Assembly (NCBI RefSeq): GCF_000829195.1
Contig: NZ_AP013294.1
Span: 2,305,001-2,369,000 of the forward strand
DNA: 64,000 nt
Direction: 5' to 3'
Origin: Bacillus sp. OxB-1
GTDB taxonomy: Bacteria; Bacillota; Bacilli; Bacillales_A; Planococcaceae
Made by a program: the position numbers and the translations under genes. A model generated the notes under the pieces. The model did not search any database. It was not told where the DNA came from and saw only the letters and a program-made list of their open reading frames with translations. Below, one piece after another: positions 8,568 to 15,821 of this stretch (positions are counted from its first letter, which is position 1; each line of letters begins with the position of its first letter).

Positions 8568-9356
8568 ATGGTCCAACGAAAACTGTTCAAAGCATTTGTG
8601 GAGCTGACCGGACGTCCGCTCTCCTCTTCCATATTGAAAACTTTCACCCGTTCAAGTATAAGCCGCCCGCTCATCCAGCCGTTCTCCCGCTATTTTGAAG
8701 TTAACGAGAAAGAAATGGAACGGCCTCTCAATACGTACGATTCGCTGAATTCTTTCTTTACGCGAAATTTGAAAGAGGGCAGTAGGGTGATCGATCCTTC
8801 GCCGGATACGTTAGTTTCCCCTGTCGACGGCATCGTAAATGGAATGGGCACTGTCAATGAAGATCAGGAGTTCTATATTAAAGGTCAGCCGTATCAGCTA
8901 GCCGATATTTTCGGAAGCCGGCAAAAGGCGGGTCGCTATGCTGGCGGGTTTTTCTACATCCTTTATTTGTCGCCCAGCCATTATCATCATTTCCATTACC
9001 CGGTCGATGGCGACATCATTTCCCGCTATGCACTCGGCAATGTGTCCTATCCGGTGAATGAGCTCGGTCTTCAGTTGGGAGATCGACCGTTTGCGACGAA
9101 CTACCGGCTCATTTCCGAAATGGAAACGAATTACGGCAATCTGGCAATCGTGAAAGTCGGCGCATTGAATGTCAACAGCGTCCAAATTCGGAATGCTTCC
9201 AAAGTTGCCGTGAAAGGGGAAGAGTTCGGCCATTTCTCTTTCGGTTCGACGGTCATTTTATTTCTGGAACCGCGTTCTGATTTCCAACCGCTCATCGAGG
9301 ATAGGGCGGATGTAAAAGTAGGCCAACCGATTGGCCGTTGGATGCCAAAGGCTTAA
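8568..9356 (+). CDS. psd: Phosphatidylserine decarboxylase proenzyme
   Basis: Psd decarboxylates phosphatidylserine to phosphatidylethanolamine. The proenzyme cleaves itself at a Gly-Ser pair to make a pyruvoyl cofactor; here the site is FGST in HFSFGSTVILFLEP near residue 225. The other triad members are the Asp of SPVDGIVNG (near residue 88) and the His of LSPSHYHHFHYP (near residue 145). The 262-residue length fits the short Bacillus-type form. It has its own start region shared with pssA and ends 180 bp before a terminator hairpin later split by an insertion sequence. Confidence 0.95.
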   Translation: MVQRKLFKAFVELTGRPLSSSILKTFTRSSISRPLIQPFSRYFEVNEKEMERPLNTYDSLNSFFTRNLKEGSRVIDPSPDTLVSPVDGIVNGMGTVNEDQEFYIKGQPYQLADIFGSRQKAGRYAGGFFYILYLSPSHYHHFHYPVDGDIISRYALGNVSYPVNELGLQLGDRPFATNYRLISEMETNYGNLAIVKVGALNVNSVQIRNASKVAVKGEEFGHFSFGSTVILFLEPRSDFQPLIEDRADVKVGQPIGRWMPKA

Positions 9357-9535
9357 TCATGAAATCGGAGCCAACAAGAAAAGGAGTTGCATTCGGAAGG
9401 CTGAACTTGACTGCCCGATAGAACTCCTCGACCATTATATCTATGTTATTATACCACGATATTAATGATATCCGCAATTTGGAAATGTATCTTAAGCAAT
9501 GGGGCAGATGCTTGTCTTTCCCTCTGTAAATATAG
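9357..9535. other. Noncoding gap between psd and interrupted terminator
   Basis: About 180 bp with no convincing gene. It contains AT-rich stretches, including a TATAAT-like hexamer on the minus strand near 9450. Confidence 0.5.
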
Positions 9536-9548
9536 AAGAAACCCACTT

Positions 9549-9556
9549 GCATCGAC
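9549..9556. repeat. Target site duplication, left copy (GCATCGAC)
   Basis: Identical to 11409-11416 on the other side of the IS. Confidence 0.9.
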
Positions 9557-9600
9557 GAGGCCACTGAAAAAGTCCACTTAAGAGGTCTTATGCTATAACT

Positions 9601-9727
9601 GTTGATTTCCGTTCCGAGCGGACGCTTTCCGTGGGGCGGGCGGTGAGCCTCCTCGTCGCTTCGCTCCTGCGGGGTCTCACCTGTCCCGCTAATCCCACAG
9701 GAGTCGCCGCTCTGCACTCCAATCAAC
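9601..9727 (+). repeat. Family A intergenic repeat, copy 1 (inside the IS)
   Basis: 127 bp with ends GTTGATT/AATCAAC and inner inverted pair GAGCGG/CCGCTC. It shares the core CTCCTGCGGGGTCT and GGAGTCGCCG with copies at 11951, 16660, 28024 and 28287. Confidence 0.85.
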
Positions 9728-9750
9728 GGGACTCACCCGCATATAAAGTA

Positions 9751-9798
9751 AAAAAACAGCGATCCAATTCCTTTCATCGAGGAATGGATCGCCGTTTT
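9751..9798 (+). terminator. Terminator within the IS, upstream of transposase
   Basis: AAAACAGCGATCCAATTCC pairs with GGAATGGATCGCCGTTTT (one bulge), with a T-run. It probably shields the transposase from outside transcription. Confidence 0.75.
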
Positions 9799-9838
9799 TA
9801 TTGTATAATCAACCTATTAAATCCAGGTGGTGTCCCTG

Positions 9839-11299
9839 ATGATCTCCAATCAAGAATCTCTGAACCTCAGTCCATATATGGCAATTTACGATATCGTCGT
9901 CCCAAAGGATAATATGCTTCGTCAAATAAACGAACTTGTTGATTTCACCTTCATTCTAGAAGAGTTGAGAAGTAAATATTGCTTGGATAATGGCCGCAAC
10001 GCGGTGCCTCCGATTCGCATGTTTAAATATCTGCTGCTGAAGTCAATCTTCGACTTATCAGATGTTGATGTAGTTGAACGTTCGAAATATGACATGTCCT
10101 TTAAGTATTTCTTGGACATGGCTCCGGAAGATCCCGTCATCAATCCAAGTTCATTAACGAAATGCCGTAAATTGCGTCTTCAAGATGCAGGTTTAGTAGA
10201 CATGCTTATTGATAAAACAGTTGAGATCGCACTGGAAGAAAATCTGATCAAAAGTAAAACCATCATCGTGGACGCGACGCATACAAAATCTCGATACAAC
10301 CAAAAGTCACCCAAGGAATTTTTAATGGAGAAATCCAAAAATGTACGAAAAGCGGTCTATCAAATCGATGAGTCCATGAAAGAGAAATTCCCGCCTAAAA
10401 CCACTTCTAACGAAGTGACAGATGAAATTGCCTACTGTCGGAAGGTCATCTCCGTCGTTGAAGGCGAAGTTCACATTGCCCGAATTCCAGCTGTCCAGGA
10501 AAAATTAAATGTGTTAAAAGAAGTAGTCGAAGATTATACAGAACAGCTTAATTACTCAACAGATCCAGACGCACGTGTCGGTCATAAAACGGCTGACTCC
10601 TCTTTCTTCGGCTATAAAACACATATCGCAATGAGCGATGAGCGACTCATTACCGCCGCAATTGTGACGACTGGTGAAAAAAGCGACGGTAAATATCTAC
10701 AAGAATTGATTGAAAAAAGCCAAAAAACGGGTATGGAGATTGAAACGGTAATCGGAGATACCGCTTATTCGGAAAAAGATAATATCCTCTACACAAAAGA
10801 AAATGAGCTTGAATTGATATCGAAATTAAATCCCCAAATTACACATGGTGGCCGCACGAAAGAAGATGAATTTGAATTTAATAAGGATGCCGGAATGTAT
10901 GTGTGTAAAGCTGGTCATTTGGCTATTCGCAAAGCGCGGACAGGCAAGAAAAACCAAGGAAAGAACCAAAAGCACACTTACTATTTTGACATTGAAAAAT
11001 GTAAGGTATGTCCCCTCCGCGAGGGCTGTTATAAAGAGGGTGCCAAGAGTAAAACGTATTCCATCTCGATAAAATCGACAGAACACAAGGAGCAGGAAGC
11101 GTTTCAAAATAGCGATGGGTTTAAGATGAAAGCCAAATCCCGCTATAAGATCGAAGCGAAGAATAGTGAATTAAAACAAAGACACGGGTACGATGTAGCC
11201 ACATCCACGGGTCTATTTGGCATGCAGATGCAGGGAGCCATGACCATTTTCGCTGTTAATCTCAAACGAATCATAACCTTAATGAAAGAAGCAAAGTAA
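9839..11299 (+). CDS. IS1182-family transposase
   Basis: A 486-residue DDE transposase. The ATG at 9839 is preferred over the GTG at 9827 because AGGTGG lies 8 bases before it. The N-terminal DUF772-type region (PPIRMFKYLLLKSIFDLSD) is followed by the catalytic part with IIVDATHTKS (first Asp, near residue 145), VIGDTAYSEKDN (second Asp) and the C-terminal SRYKIEAKNSELKQRHG (Glu). A zinc-like CKVCPLREGC lies between. The gene is intact, without stops or frameshifts, so the element may be active. Confidence 0.95.
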   Translation: MISNQESLNLSPYMAIYDIVVPKDNMLRQINELVDFTFILEELRSKYCLDNGRNAVPPIRMFKYLLLKSIFDLSDVDVVERSKYDMSFKYFLDMAPEDPVINPSSLTKCRKLRLQDAGLVDMLIDKTVEIALEENLIKSKTIIVDATHTKSRYNQKSPKEFLMEKSKNVRKAVYQIDESMKEKFPPKTTSNEVTDEIAYCRKVISVVEGEVHIARIPAVQEKLNVLKEVVEDYTEQLNYSTDPDARVGHKTADSSFFGYKTHIAMSDERLITAAIVTTGEKSDGKYLQELIEKSQKTGMEIETVIGDTAYSEKDNILYTKENELELISKLNPQITHGGRTKEDEFEFNKDAGMYVCKAGHLAIRKARTGKKNQGKNQKHTYYFDIEKCKVCPLREGCYKEGAKSKTYSISIKSTEHKEQEAFQNSDGFKMKAKSRYKIEAKNSELKQRHGYDVATSTGLFGMQMQGAMTIFAVNLKRIITLMKEAK

Positions 11300-11311
11300 G
11301 AAAAACCAAAG

Positions 11312-11358
11312 AAAAAGACACCATTTCGTTCGAAAAAATGAACGAGATGGTGTCTTTT
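11312..11358 (+). terminator. Terminator within the IS, downstream of transposase
   Basis: AAAAAGACACCAT pairs with ATGGTGTCTTTTT, with a further TCGTTC/GAACGA stem inside. Confidence 0.9.
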
Positions 11359-11408
11359 TAGATTTCGGGGTACCTTGCAAATTAAAAAGTGAGTTTTTCA
11401 GTGGCCTC

Positions 11409-11416
11409 GCATCGAC
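11409..11416. repeat. Target site duplication, right copy (GCATCGAC)
   Basis: Identical to 9549-9556; contains the original hairpin loop plus one base of each arm. Confidence 0.9.
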
Positions 11417-11429
11417 AAGTGGGTTTCTT

Positions 11430-11834
11430 TTATTTCATAACAACGGCTTCTCCTTCGAGGACGAGTTCATCCCGTTGGTTTTTGACAATGGTCCGGAGCC
11501 GGATGATCCGCTTGGAATCTTTCTTTTCCAGAACTTCCACTTCTGCCGTAACCGTATCGCCGATTTTCACCGGAGCCAGAAACGCCAGATTTTGGGATAG
11601 GTAGATCGTATCCTTGCCCGGAAGCTGCATCGCCAACACATTGGAAATGAATCCGGCTGTCAGGATTCCATGGGCGATGCGCTCTTTGAACACTGATTTC
11701 TTGGCGTATTCGGCATCGACATGGATCGGGTTGAAATCGCCAGTCACCCCGGCAAACTGATAGACGTCATACTCTGAAACGGTTTTTGTGAAACTGGCTC
11801 GATCGCCAATTCTGATTTCATCATACGTAGGCAA
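11430..11834 (-). CDS. phaJ: MaoC-like (R)-specific enoyl-CoA hydratase (PhaJ)
   Basis: PhaJ hydrates trans-2-enoyl-CoA to (R)-3-hydroxyacyl-CoA and so links beta-oxidation to PHA synthesis. The 134-residue single hot-dog-fold protein has the active-site block TGDFNPIHVD near residue 31, holding the catalytic Asp and His, followed by RIAHGILTAG. The neighbouring pha genes on both strands favour the PhaJ role over other MaoC hydratases. Its stop codon abuts the terminator hairpin that an IS has split, so its transcripts may now be ended by IS sequence instead. The assignment of substrate is inference. Confidence 0.88.
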   Translation of the reverse strand: MPTYDEIRIGDRASFTKTVSEYDVYQFAGVTGDFNPIHVDAEYAKKSVFKERIAHGILTAGFISNVLAMQLPGKDTIYLSQNLAFLAPVKIGDTVTAEVEVLEKKDSKRIIRLRTIVKNQRDELVLEGEAVVMK

Positions 11835-11950
11835 TGATAAATGTCCTTTCGGTTGAGTAACGGTATTTTGGTTGGTTGACAGAGCAGCGAGAGCTATTCA
11901 GATTTCTGCTATATAAAACGAACTTAAGAAATGGACGCAAGCAACAACCC

Positions 11951-12076
11951 GTTGCTTTCCGTTCCAGGCGGACGCTTTCCGCGGGCATGGCTTCAGCCTC
12001 CTCGTCGCTTACGCTCCTGCGGGGTCTTCAGCTCATGCTCTTCCCGCTGGAGTCGCCGCCTTCCACTCCAAGCAAC
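11951..12076 (+). repeat. Family A intergenic repeat, copy 2
   Basis: 126 bp with ends GTTGCTT/AAGCAAC and inner pair AGGCGG/CCGCCT. Compared with copy 1 the variable base differs at both ends together. Confidence 0.85.
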
Positions 12077-12095
12077 TAGAGTTAACAAGGAAAAA

Positions 12096-12605
12096 TCATT
12101 TGTTCGTTCTATATAGTAGTTTCTTATGCGTCTCTTTCAATTGATCTGTCAGTTTTTCAACGGATTTCAACAGCTCCGCATTGCCCTTCTGTTGTTGGTC
12201 CAGCACATTTTTCACATTGGATTCGAGCTGTACTTGAGATTGGGAGAACAGGTCCAACATCACTTTGCTCGGAGTCCAGGATAGGGCCTGCACAGTGCTA
12301 TTGATTTCATCGAGCTGGTTCAGCCAAGTCGAAGCGAGGGGGAGGTATCGCTCTTTATCCGATTCTTTCATCGTCTTTTGCAAACTGAATTTCCATTCTT
12401 CTGAAATCTTATTCGATTCCGCTTCCAATTGAGTCAGCGTGGCCCGTGTCGAATTCAGAAGTTCCTTTTGATTTTCAAACGCTTGGAGAGATTTTTTCGA
12501 AATGTCCTGTTGAAGGTTTTGGATCGTCTTGAAACCGTTCAACCACCCCTCCCAGATCAAATCCACTTCATTCACCGGCTGTTTCACTTCTTTTGCTTTC
12601 GTCAT
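12096..12605 (-). CDS. phaP: PHA granule-associated phasin PhaP
   Basis: Phasins coat polyhydroxyalkanoate granules and control their number and size. The 169-residue protein is almost wholly polar and helical, rich in Gln, Lys, Glu and Leu, with no membrane segment and little sequence motif, as usual for Bacillus PhaP. An upstream ATG exists at 12635, but AAGGAGG lies 8 bases before the ATG at 12605, which I take as the start. It is followed in the divergent direction by phaQ and phaR-phaB-phaC, as in B. megaterium except for inserted genes. A perfect 14-bp palindrome lies just upstream. Confidence 0.85.
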   Translation of the reverse strand: MTKAKEVKQPVNEVDLIWEGWLNGFKTIQNLQQDISKKSLQAFENQKELLNSTRATLTQLEAESNKISEEWKFSLQKTMKESDKERYLPLASTWLNQLDEINSTVQALSWTPSKVMLDLFSQSQVQLESNVKNVLDQQQKGNAELLKSVEKLTDQLKETHKKLLYRTNK

Positions 12606-12631
12606 CAGCAATTCCTCCTTGTACGTAATAT

Positions 12632-12645
12632 CCATCCGCGGATGG
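12632..12645. promoter_or_regulatory. Palindrome CCATCCGCGGATGG upstream of phaP
   Basis: A perfect 14-bp palindrome 27 bases before the phaP start. It may be an operator or an mRNA hairpin near the RBS. It does not resemble the palindrome at the phaQ promoter. Confidence 0.4.
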
Positions 12646-12684
12646 AACTTTATATGAATGCAACGTGCTGCATTGTTGCCGTGC

Positions 12685-13098
12685 TCACTCGTTGTCCGGT
12701 TCCTCGTCTTTTTCCTGCCGGGAATAAGTCGGGAAAAAAGGATTGTACAGGCTGAAGAATTGGTCCAGCATCTTCTGGTAATGGCCCAAGGAACTGGCCC
12801 ACAGTTCCAAGTACTGTTCTCCGGCTTTCGTGATCGAATAAATCCGCTTCGCCGGGCCCCCGGATTCCGTATCCCATTCGGAAGTAACCATCGCGTCCTT
12901 TTCCAGTTGACGAAGAATTCTATAAAAATTGCCCTGGTCCAATGAATCGACCCCGAATTGGGAAATTTTCTGCATCAATTCATAGCCATGTGAATTCCAA
13001 TCACGTAAATGTAGAAGCATTAAAGGAATGAGGAAATTTTTTGGCGTCCCCAAATTCACGCTTTTTTCGTTTTTGTTCGAGTCGGGTGATTTTTCCAT
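12685..13098 (-). CDS. phaQ: PadR-family PHB-responsive repressor PhaQ
   Basis: PhaQ binds upstream of phaQ-phaP and is released when polyhydroxybutyrate accumulates (established in B. megaterium). The 137-residue protein has the PadR winged helix: FLIPLMLLHLRDWNSHGYEL, QGNFYRILRQLEKDAMV and SGGPAKRIYSITKAGEQYL, then a short C-terminal helix. The ATG at 13098 is chosen since the GTG at 13110 sits almost on top of its ribosome site. It precedes phaP by about 80 bp on the same strand, so phaQ-phaP probably form an operon. A palindrome overlaps its -10 box. Confidence 0.88.
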   Translation of the reverse strand: MEKSPDSNKNEKSVNLGTPKNFLIPLMLLHLRDWNSHGYELMQKISQFGVDSLDQGNFYRILRQLEKDAMVTSEWDTESGGPAKRIYSITKAGEQYLELWASSLGHYQKMLDQFFSLYNPFFPTYSRQEKDEEPDNE

Positions 13099-13132
13099 AG
13101 CGCACTCCACTCTCCTTGCAATATATCTATAT

Positions 13133-13165
13133 GTGTAATTTACACCTAAGTGTTCAGAAAGTCAA
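13133..13165 (-). promoter_or_regulatory. phaQ promoter with overlapping operator palindrome
   Basis: On the minus strand TTGACT, a 17-base spacer and TAAATT. The perfect palindrome GTGTAATTTACAC (13133-13145) covers the -10, a good site for PhaQ autorepression. Confidence 0.65.
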
Positions 13166-13208
13166 GAAAAAGAAAAAATCTTCCAAATAACAAGGGTGCA
13201 AACAGAAA

Positions 13209-13406
13209 GGGGCTGTCCAGAAAGTGGATTTCCGGTTAAACACGCAAAAAGCAAGGGCTCTGGTCGCTTTCCGCGGGCCAGCCGACGAGCCTCCCCCGGC
13301 ATACAGCCGTGCGGGGTCTCGTCGGCCGGCCTTCCCGAAGGAGTCTCCCGGCGCCCTTGCTTTTTGCTAGTATCCAACTCTGTGCCTGGACTTTTCGGAC
13401 AGCCCC
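13209..13406 (+). repeat. Family B repeat (MITE-like), copy 1
   Basis: 198 bp with terminal inverted repeats GGGGCTGTCCAGAAAGT and ACTTTTCGGACAGCCCC. The core includes GCAAGGGCTCTGGTCGCTTT and TGCGGGGTCTCGTCGGCCGG. It has no coding capacity. Flanks TGCAAAC and GTTTGCA are themselves inverted. Confidence 0.88.
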
Positions 13407-13421
13407 GTTTGCAATAAAACA

Positions 13422-14372
13422 TTAGGGTTCGATGATTTCCCAGGACAGGACAGTCTGTAAATTGCCAGGTCCGTTAGGTTCTGTGTTGATGACAGGATAG
13501 GAGAGGGGGTCATAGGTCAATTTGATGGTCTGCAATGGTTCAATCCGCGAAGCATCTCGGCCGATCGTGAACCAGGCGGAATCATAACCCGTTGCAATCA
13601 CTTCTTCCATCGGCTTCTCTTCGATCTCTTCTTTATCCAGACCTTGCACGATGAGGATCTTTTCCCCTTGAATATCGGCGACGAGTCCCTCGATCTCTGT
13701 ATACAAGAGCGCCGGGTCGATGGAATGCGGAATTTGCTTGTCCTCCATGAATGCCCGGATCGTCTTCTTGTGTTTTTCCATAAAGGCATCTAAAACTTCA
13801 CGGTTCGTCTTTATTTCAGCCGGTGGATTTTCTTTCAGCCATTCGAGCGCCTCATTATATTCGATAGTTAGGTGGTTGATATTTTGGAAGTATTCATCAT
13901 AGCTGATGCCGAAATTCTCCAATTGCTGCCGTTCCATCTCTTCTATTTCTTCGGGTGTCATGCTTTCATAAAAGGCATGTTTCGCCTCCTGAGCCTTTTC
14001 ACTTAATTCTTCAGCGTTCGCATTGAAGCCGAGCGAACGGGCATAATCGATCACAGCATCCGCCTGCAAAGTGGTCATGAGGATGAGATAGCGTGCCTCG
14101 TCCCCTGAAATGCCAAGAGATTCCGTCTTCAGCATGAGGTTATAGTACGTTTCATTGACCTCGTATCGGTCCTTATCCGAATTGACCGGATTGCCTTCAT
14201 AAACATTAAACGCAAAGAACAGGATGGCTGCGGTGACAACGAAGGAAGCAACGTATGGAAACAGGTTTTTCTTTTTCGGTTTTCCTGGCGGCCGGATGTT
14301 CCGTTTCAACTCCTCCTTATCCTTGGACACGTCTCCGACGATGGCATGCAGACTTTTTTTCACTTCATTCAA
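13422..14372 (-). CDS. Predicted membrane anti-sigma factor partner of ECF sigma
   Basis: A 316-residue protein with a short cytoplasmic N terminus, one membrane helix at about residues 38-58 (LFPYVASFVVTAAILFFAF) and a large outside domain. It overlaps the ECF sigma gene by 8 bp, the standard layout for a sigma and its anti-sigma factor. The N-terminal ~37 residues would be the sigma-binding part. I do not recognise the outer domain, which is rich in Glu and helical through the middle (AEELSEKAQEAKHAFYESM). The role is inferred from position and topology only. Confidence 0.7.
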   Translation of the reverse strand: MNEVKKSLHAIVGDVSKDKEELKRNIRPPGKPKKKNLFPYVASFVVTAAILFFAFNVYEGNPVNSDKDRYEVNETYYNLMLKTESLGISGDEARYLILMTTLQADAVIDYARSLGFNANAEELSEKAQEAKHAFYESMTPEEIEEMERQQLENFGISYDEYFQNINHLTIEYNEALEWLKENPPAEIKTNREVLDAFMEKHKKTIRAFMEDKQIPHSIDPALLYTEIEGLVADIQGEKILIVQGLDKEEIEEKPMEEVIATGYDSAWFTIGRDASRIEPLQTIKLTYDPLSYPVINTEPNGPGNLQTVLSWEIIEP

Positions 14373-14874
14373 TGGAAAGCACCTCCCAATAATCGGATTG
14401 CAGTTCTTTCTTCAGTAATTTCCGCGCCTTCGTCATTCTCGTTTTCACCGTATTTTCCGAAATGCCGAGGAGTTGGGCGATTTCTTTCATCGTGCACTCC
14501 TCGTAGTAGTAGTACAGGATGATTTCCCGGTATTTGATGGGCAGCTTCAAAATGGCAATCGCGATATCCGCTTTCTCCTCTTGTAAAATCAGCGGGTCTC
14601 GCTGGATATGTATTTGTTCCATCCAATCCTTATTGAAATGTAAGTTACGGAATGACCAGCTGCGTAAATGATCTTTGCAGCGATTTGCGGTCAACGTTGT
14701 CAAATAGGCACGCAATTTTCCCCGCTCTTCGTAATCCGCTTTTTCATATAACGTGATGAACACTTCCTGGACGATGTCCTTCGCGGTTTCCCGGTTTCGG
14801 ACGTAGAAATACGCCAGCCGAATCAAGTGTTCCCCATGCTCATCGATGATTTTCTCTATCTGCATTTGCTCCAT
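14365..14874 (-). CDS. ECF-type RNA polymerase sigma factor
   Basis: A 169-residue sigma-70 family protein of the extracytoplasmic-function group. Region 2 is visible (HLIRLAYFYVRNRETAKDIVQEVFITLY) and region 4 as a helix-turn-helix (YEECTMKEIAQLLGISENTVKTRMTKAR). The track of acidic and Tyr residues before it (IILYYYYEE) is usual. GTG at 14883 is possible but sits next to its ribosome site, so I prefer the ATG at 14874. I found no matching AAC/CGTC-type promoter close upstream, so autoregulation is not shown. It splits phaP/phaQ from phaR/phaB/phaC. Confidence 0.88.
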   Translation of the reverse strand: MEQMQIEKIIDEHGEHLIRLAYFYVRNRETAKDIVQEVFITLYEKADYEERGKLRAYLTTLTANRCKDHLRSWSFRNLHFNKDWMEQIHIQRDPLILQEEKADIAIAILKLPIKYREIILYYYYEECTMKEIAQLLGISENTVKTRMTKARKLLKKELQSDYWEVLSIE

Positions 14875-14883
14875 CTCACTCAC

Positions 14884-15185
14884 CGCCTTCCATAATCTAA
14901 ACGGAACAGAAGCAGCAATAGTTTTAAATAAGAATAACGAATTTAACCGAAAAGGATATTGACAAATTTATGAACTTCACAGAATAGACATAGTATTTTG
15001 TCGAATTAATAAAGGAAATAAAGTTTTTAATTTATCGGAATTATATATAGAATAGTATTCATTTACCAATAACGGATGCGTTTTGAACATTTCTTCTAGG
15101 CGAATTTGGAAAAAAAAGTACTCTTCTAGTGAGATGACTTCTTACATTTTGTAGAAATATGGGGTTTTTTGTCCATTATCGTTCG
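14884..15185. other. AT-rich noncoding gap between ECF sigma gene and phaR
   Basis: About 300 bp of distinctly AT-rich DNA with no credible gene. It must hold the ECF sigma promoter on the minus strand and leads into the phaR promoter. Confidence 0.6.
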
Positions 15186-15215
15186 TTGACTTAAATTGGA
15201 ACGTCCCCCTATACT
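15186..15215 (+). promoter_or_regulatory. SigA-type promoter of phaR-phaB-phaC
   Basis: TTGACT, 18-base spacer, TATACT, about 60 bases before phaR. Confidence 0.7.
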
Positions 15216-15274
15216 TAACACAGGAGATGCCCCACTGCTCTCTGAAACTGTGAATTTTAAAGGAGATGAGATGT

Positions 15275-15730
15275 TTGTCGCAGACTTTACAATTTGACCC
15301 TTTCGCCATGTGGAAAACGATTTACGAACAAACAGAAGCCAATTGGAATGATGCCATCCAGCAATCGATGAAAAAAGAAACTTTCTCGGAAGGGATGGGT
15401 GAAACTCTAAATTACTATTTACAATTTCAAGAATTGGCTAAAAAAATGACGGAATCTTATTTAAAACAGGCCAATATGCCAACGCGCGGGGAACTCGCGG
15501 ATGTAGCATCGCTGATCATCAATCTGGAAGAGAAAGTCGATAGCTTGGATGATCGTTTCGACGAGGAACTCTCCAAATTGGATGCAGCGAAAGAAATTGC
15601 GCAATTGCGGAGAGTCGTATCCAACCTTGATAAGAAACTTGATCTTATCATGGAAGCGGTGGAAAAGATGAATCAACATAAGGCTGCGCCATCGACTCCG
15701 GCTTCTGCAGAAGCGCAACCGAAGAAGTAA
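15275..15730 (+). CDS. phaR: Class IV PHA synthase subunit PhaR
   Basis: PhaR pairs with PhaC to form the class IV polyhydroxyalkanoate synthase of Bacillus. The protein begins MSQTLQFDPFAMWKTIYEQ when read from the TTG at 15275; AAGGAG lies 8 bases before this TTG, whereas the in-frame ATG at 15266 is 1 base from the ribosome site. The middle is helical, with a coiled-coil-like LEEKVDSLDDRFDEELSKLD near residues 85-105, and the tail is Ala/Pro/Lys rich (PSTPASAEAQPKK). The length of 151 residues fits a PhaR slightly shorter than that of B. megaterium. It opens the phaR-phaB-phaC cluster. Confidence 0.88.
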   Translation: MSQTLQFDPFAMWKTIYEQTEANWNDAIQQSMKKETFSEGMGETLNYYLQFQELAKKMTESYLKQANMPTRGELADVASLIINLEEKVDSLDDRFDEELSKLDAAKEIAQLRRVVSNLDKKLDLIMEAVEKMNQHKAAPSTPASAEAQPKK

Positions 15731-15821
15731 GGGGTCCCGATTGTCGGCAACCGGCAACCGGGAAGACAGATGGTCCACTGACATCCTTATTAAGACTAAA
15801 TAAAGAGAATGGAAGTGTTAG

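Larger units (their letters stand above)
9557..11408 (+). mobile_element. Complete IS1182-family insertion sequence
   Basis: 1852 bp with terminal inverted repeats beginning GAGGCCACTGAAAAA at both ends (15 bp perfect). It is flanked by the 8-bp direct repeat GCATCGAC (9549-9556 and 11409-11416), the target duplication. It holds one intact transposase gene guarded on both sides by internal terminators (9751-9798, 11312-11358), and a family A repeat in its left noncoding part. Everything needed for mobility appears intact. Confidence 0.93.
9536..11429. terminator. Bidirectional terminator split by an IS in its loop
   Basis: The left arm AAGAAACCCACTTG (9536-9549) and right arm CAAGTGGGTTTCTT (11416-11429) are perfect 14-bp complements. 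With the IS and one copy of the 8-bp duplication removed, they form a hairpin with loop CATCGA followed by a T-rich tail, at the phaJ stop codon. Confidence 0.9.

Noticed and set aside
9292-9726. Minus-strand frame between psd and the IS
   Set aside because: It runs through psd, the terminator arm, the IS end and a family A repeat, so it joins unrelated sequence.
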